Shown here in pieces: positions 60,911-64,000 of a DNA stretch of 64,000 nt. This DNA comes from Hydrogenispora ethanolica (lineage in GTDB: Bacteria > Bacillota > UBA4882 > UBA8346): assembly GCF_004340685.1 (NCBI RefSeq), contig NZ_SLUN01000022.1:1-64000 (forward strand), given 5' to 3'. The position numbers and the translations under genes are program-made. The notes beneath the pieces are model-generated. The model ran no database searches, had not been told where the DNA came from, and saw nothing but the letters and a program-made list of their open reading frames with translations. The number at the start of each line of letters is the position of its first letter. The stretch's first letter is position 1.

Positions 60911-62215
60911 TCAGGAAATCACAGCGGCGATCAATGGCTGTTTCGCAACTGGTTTTGATGCGAGATGAATCGCGTTCAAAACCTCCCGGGCGGCCCGGGC
61001 GGCCACGTCGGGACTCGCAGCGTGGACCTCCCCCAGTACCGATTGCGGGGTTAACCGATCGCCGACTTTCACCTTTAGTGTAAGACCGACTTCGGGACGG
61101 ATCACATCATCCAGTCTGGCGCGGCCGGCGCCCAGGGTCATGGCGGTCAATCCCAAAGCGCGGCAATCCACCCTTTCCACCCATCCCTCGCCCGGAAAGA
61201 CTACTTCCTGGATGAAGGGCGCGGCGGCCAGCCGTTCCGGGTGGTCCAATGACTCGGGAGCGCCGCCCTGAGCCGCTACCATCTCGCGGAACTTGGCGAA
61301 GGCTTTTCCGGATCGGAGCATCTCCAGGGCGAGCTCCTTGCCTTGCTCCGGACCGTCCGCCTTTTCGCCCAGCCAGATCATATACCCGCCCAAAATGGAA
61401 CAGAGTTCCGTCAGATCGGCCGGACCCTGGTTCTGCAGGGTGGCTATGGCTTCGGCCACTTCGAGGCTGTTGCCAATGGCGTTGCCCAACGGCTGATTCA
61501 TGTCACTGAGAACGGCGATGAAGCGGCGCCCGGCCCGCTTGCCGATTTCGACCATCGTCCGGGCCAGCTCGACCGCTTTGTCATACTGGCTCATGAAGGC
61601 GCCGTCGCCAAATTTGACGTCCAGGACGACGGCATCGGCTCCGGCCGCCAGTTTTTTGGATACGATACTGCTGGCGATGAGCGGAATGCTCTCGACGGTG
61701 GCGGTGACATCGCGCAAGCCGTAAAGCTTCTTGTCAGCCGGGACCAGATTTCCCGTCTGACCCGCCAAGGCAATGCCGATCCGGCTCACTTGAGCCAGAA
61801 AAGCGTCGCGATTCAGCGCGGTGCTGACTCCCGGAAGCGATTCCAGCTTGTCGAGGGTCCCGCCGGTATGGCCCAGGCCCCGGCCGGACATTTTGGCCAC
61901 CGGCACGCCGGCGGCGGCGACCATGGGCAGCAAGACCAGGCTGGTCTTATCCCCCACGCCTCCGGTACTATGTTTATCGACCTTGATGCCGGGGATCGCA
62001 GAGAGGTCGACCACCGCTCCGGAATGCGCCATCTCCAGCGTGAGCGCGGTGCATTCCTCAAAAGTCATCCCTTGAAAATAAACCGCCATACACCAAGCGC
62101 TCATCTGATAGTCGGGAATCGTTCCATCGACAAACCCCTGAATCAAGAAATGAATCTCTGCGGCGGTTAACTCCCCGCCTTCTCTTTTCTTCCAGATCAA
62201 ATCGACCGTGCGCAT
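60911..62215 (-). CDS. pdp: Pyrimidine-nucleoside phosphorylase
   Basis: Cleaves thymidine, deoxyuridine or uridine with phosphate to the base and (deoxy)ribose-1-phosphate. The 434-residue protein shows DKHSTGGVGDKTSLV (phosphate site), MSGRGLGHTGGTLDKLES and KKLAAGADAVVLDVKFG, all typical of the DeoA/Pdp family. ATG 62215 gives the family start MRTVDLIWKKR; GGAGG is 12 bases upstream. It is 20 bases after deoB, which uses its product. Confidence 0.95.
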   Translation of the reverse strand: MRTVDLIWKKREGGELTAAEIHFLIQGFVDGTIPDYQMSAWCMAVYFQGMTFEECTALTLEMAHSGAVVDLSAIPGIKVDKHSTGGVGDKTSLVLLPMVAAAGVPVAKMSGRGLGHTGGTLDKLESLPGVSTALNRDAFLAQVSRIGIALAGQTGNLVPADKKLYGLRDVTATVESIPLIASSIVSKKLAAGADAVVLDVKFGDGAFMSQYDKAVELARTMVEIGKRAGRRFIAVLSDMNQPLGNAIGNSLEVAEAIATLQNQGPADLTELCSILGGYMIWLGEKADGPEQGKELALEMLRSGKAFAKFREMVAAQGGAPESLDHPERLAAAPFIQEVVFPGEGWVERVDCRALGLTAMTLGAGRARLDDVIRPEVGLTLKVKVGDRLTPQSVLGEVHAASPDVAARAAREVLNAIHLASKPVAKQPLIAAVIS

Positions 62216-62235
62216 GGAAGCGTCGCTCCTCCGTT

Positions 62236-63426
62236 TTATTCCGGTTTCGCCAAAGCATTTTGGATCAGTGAGGCAAACTCCTCGCCCACCGGCCAAGGCC
62301 CGACGCCAAACCACTGGCAAATGGTCGCGGCGATGTCCGCAAAGGTGGCGCGGGTTCCGAGAGCCAGCGTCTCCGGGAGATCGGGACCGAATAACAATAA
62401 CGGCGTATATTCGCGGGAATGGTCGGTGCTTGGAGTCGTCGGGTCGCCGCCATGATCCCCGGTGATGATCAGGACATCGCCCCGGCGCAAGCGGGGCACA
62501 TGAGCGCCCAGCCAGGCGTCCACTTCCGTCAACGCCTTGGCAAAGCCGTTCGGATCGTTGCGATGGCCATAGAGCATGTCAAAGTCGATACAATTGGCGA
62601 AGACCAGTCCCTTAAAATCGCGTTCCAGTAATTCGCTGAGAAACGCCAAGGTCTCCTGATTATTATGCGTATGGTTGGAATCGGTCAAGCCCTGCCAACT
62701 GAAGATGTCTTCCAACTTGCCCACGCCGAAAACGGTGAAACCGTTCTCTTTTAAGCGGTCCAACACGGTCGGGGCAATCGGTTTGAGCGAAAAATCCTTT
62801 CGTCCCGCGGTGCGATAGAAGGCGCCCGGCTCGCCCCGGAACGGGCGGGCGATGACCCGGCCCACTCCCGAGTCGCCTTGGAGGATCCCTCTGGCAATCT
62901 CACAGTCCCGATAGAGTTCGTCGAGGGGAACCAACTCTTCATGGGCGGCAATCTGGAATACACTGTCCGCCGAGGTATAGACGATCAATGCCCCCGTTCG
63001 CAGGTGTTCGGCGCCGAGTTCCGCGATGATCGCCGTCCCCGAAGCGGCTTTATTGCCGATGACCGGACGGCCGGTCAATCGAATGAATTCATCCAGAATG
63101 GACGCTGGGAAACCTTCCGGGAAAACCGGAAACGGCTTCGGCAAGATGATGCCGGCCATTTCCCAATGGCCTGTGGTCGTATCCTTCCCCGCCGAGCGCT
63201 CGGCGAGTTTTCCATAAACCCCGGTCTTCACCGCGGCTGAAACACCCGGAATGGTGGTTAGGCGGCCCAAACCGGCCCGCTCCAGATTGGGCAGGTATAA
63301 TCCACCGACCGCTTGGGCGGTGTGGCCCAAGGTATTGCTGCCCTGGTCGCCATACAGGCCGGCATCGGGCAATTCACCCACGCCCACGCCGTCCAGGACT
63401 ACCAAGAAAACCCGTTGAATCTCCAT
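62236..63426 (-). CDS. deoB: Phosphopentomutase
   Basis: Interconverts (deoxy)ribose 1- and 5-phosphates. The 396-residue alkaline-phosphatase-fold enzyme has the metal ligands in VVLDGVGVGELPDA and ITGDHGGDPTT, and the phosphorylated Thr region AGKDTTTGHWEMAG. ATG 63426, with AGGAG seven bases upstream, is used rather than the longer frame from 63519. With pdp it forms a nucleoside catabolism unit. Confidence 0.96.
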   Translation of the reverse strand: MEIQRVFLVVLDGVGVGELPDAGLYGDQGSNTLGHTAQAVGGLYLPNLERAGLGRLTTIPGVSAAVKTGVYGKLAERSAGKDTTTGHWEMAGIILPKPFPVFPEGFPASILDEFIRLTGRPVIGNKAASGTAIIAELGAEHLRTGALIVYTSADSVFQIAAHEELVPLDELYRDCEIARGILQGDSGVGRVIARPFRGEPGAFYRTAGRKDFSLKPIAPTVLDRLKENGFTVFGVGKLEDIFSWQGLTDSNHTHNNQETLAFLSELLERDFKGLVFANCIDFDMLYGHRNDPNGFAKALTEVDAWLGAHVPRLRRGDVLIITGDHGGDPTTPSTDHSREYTPLLLFGPDLPETLALGTRATFADIAATICQWFGVGPWPVGEEFASLIQNALAKPE

Positions 63427-63561
63427 GGATATTCTCCTATGATCCGTAGTTTTATTGACCGGAACGAAAGCCTCCGCCTTGTTTCCGGAAACATTCTCAC
63501 ACGCGTCAATTTCTCTCAAGTATATGAGCCCAATGTTTTCATTGCCCCACCATTGAGGAAA

Positions 63562-64000
63562 TTAGCTCTGCTTCTTTTGGCGTTGTTGATTCAAGACTTC
63601 GATGGCGGCCGGCAGCAAGGAGATCAAAACGATCGCCAACACCGTCAGGGCAAAGTTCTGCTTGATAAACGGCAGGTTGCCAAAGAAATACCCTCCGCAA
63701 GTTAACAACGAAATCCAAAACAGCCCTCCCAGAAAACTGTAAAGAAAGAACCGCCAATAGGTCATCCGGGCAATGCCGGCGATAAACGGTGCAAAGGTCC
63801 GAATCACCGGGACAAAGCGGGCGATGGTAATCATCTTTCCGCCATGCCGTTCGTAAAATTGATGAGCCCTGTCCAGATACTTCCGGTTTAAAAAACGAGA
63901 ACGTTCTTTCTGAAATACTTTGGGCCCGATGAAATAACCAGCCCAGTAATTGACGGTATCGCCGGAGAGCGTCGCCGACAACAGCACCGGGAAAAGGATA
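63562..64000 (-). CDS. DedA-family membrane protein, 5' end outside window
   Basis: The C-terminal ~145 residues of a DedA/SNARE-associated (VTT) protein. The family signature RFVPVIRTFAPFIAG is complete, preceded by ERHGGKMITIA and followed by a pair of hydrophobic helices (FLGGLFWISLLTCGGYFFG and a final LTVLAIVLISLLPA). DedA proteins flip lipids, including undecaprenyl phosphate in some cases. The frame is open to the right edge, so the start is missing. The apparent GTG at 63987 is an internal codon. Confidence 0.92.
   Translation of the reverse strand, partial: ILFPVLLSATLSGDTVNYWAGYFIGPKVFQKERSRFLNRKYLDRAHQFYERHGGKMITIARFVPVIRTFAPFIAGIARMTYWRFFLYSFLGGLFWISLLTCGGYFFGNLPFIKQNFALTVLAIVLISLLPAAIEVLNQQRQKKQS

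Noticed and set aside
61343-62170. 275-codon plus-strand frame opposite pdp
   Set aside because: A mirror frame of a GC-rich conserved gene, with no independent evidence.

Overview
The window reads as chromosomal DNA of a spore-forming, probably anaerobic Bacillota (Firmicutes). The evidence is gene content: spoIIM next to xerD, a YtaF-type sporulation membrane protein, remA, a degS/degU pair, a lexA/yneA-type divergent pair with Bacillus-like SOS boxes, two SAM-I (S-box) riboswitches, archaeal-type ApgM and the anaerobic DUF39/NIL-ferredoxin/COG2122 homocysteine genes. The branched-chain amino-acid binding protein has a signal peptide but no lipobox cysteine, which would suit a diderm lineage. 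The exact lineage is inference; no database search was possible.

Layout. 1-0.6 kb: end of an IS66-family element. 0.7-1.8 kb: lexA facing a YneA-like division inhibitor. 1.9-2.6 kb: decayed GH42 beta-galactosidase. 2.9-7.5 kb: ilvC, FmdB zinc ribbon, pduL, tRNA-Trp, a TIGR04086 membrane protein, a secreted repeat protein and tRNA-Pro(GGG). 7.6-12.75 kb: an S-box-controlled homocysteine/methionine operon that also carries a Myb/SANT-like coiled-coil protein. 12.9-14.7 kb: a 49-residue membrane protein, apgM and a 21-bp repeat array. 14.7-24.1 kb: rsmB, yugP, fmt, def, priA, coaBC, rpoZ, remA, mIHF and yicC, with gmk missing from its usual place. 24.4-26.7 kb: htrA, ECF sigma factor and zinc anti-sigma factor. 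27.0-31.5 kb: livJHMGF transporter. 32-43 kb: an orphan gene, pyrE, two HAD hydrolases, a LiaF-like protein, ytaF, a second repeat array, xerD, spoIIM, a ComB-like protein, a Nudix hydrolase, DUF3866, scpAB and an HD hydrolase. 43-49.3 kb: nucleoside kinase, CheY-like protein, Flp pilin, degU, degS and S-box metK. 49.4-55 kb: trxA, pyk, accA, accD and murD. 55-64 kb: TldE/TldD pair, a catalytically empty SpeD-like protein, a beta-CASP RNase, tRNA-Pro(CGG), a third repeat array, pdp, deoB and a truncated DedA gene.

How the genes work together. Two SAM riboswitches tie homocysteine synthesis, its methylation and SAM synthesis to SAM level. The coaBC-priA-def-fmt-yugP-rsmB block is a housekeeping operon behind its own promoter. 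accDA, pyk and trxA, and pdp with deoB, form metabolic groups.

The least explained feature is a set of local tandem arrays with a 21-bp period (two DNA helical turns). Each is built around a different dyad-symmetric core (GATC, AGCT, CCGG or AATT centred), and each lies between convergent transcription units: 14.41-14.68 kb, 36.04-36.36 kb, 60.56-60.80 kb, and a degenerate one at 26.86-27.0 kb. This is the strongest candidate for something undescribed.
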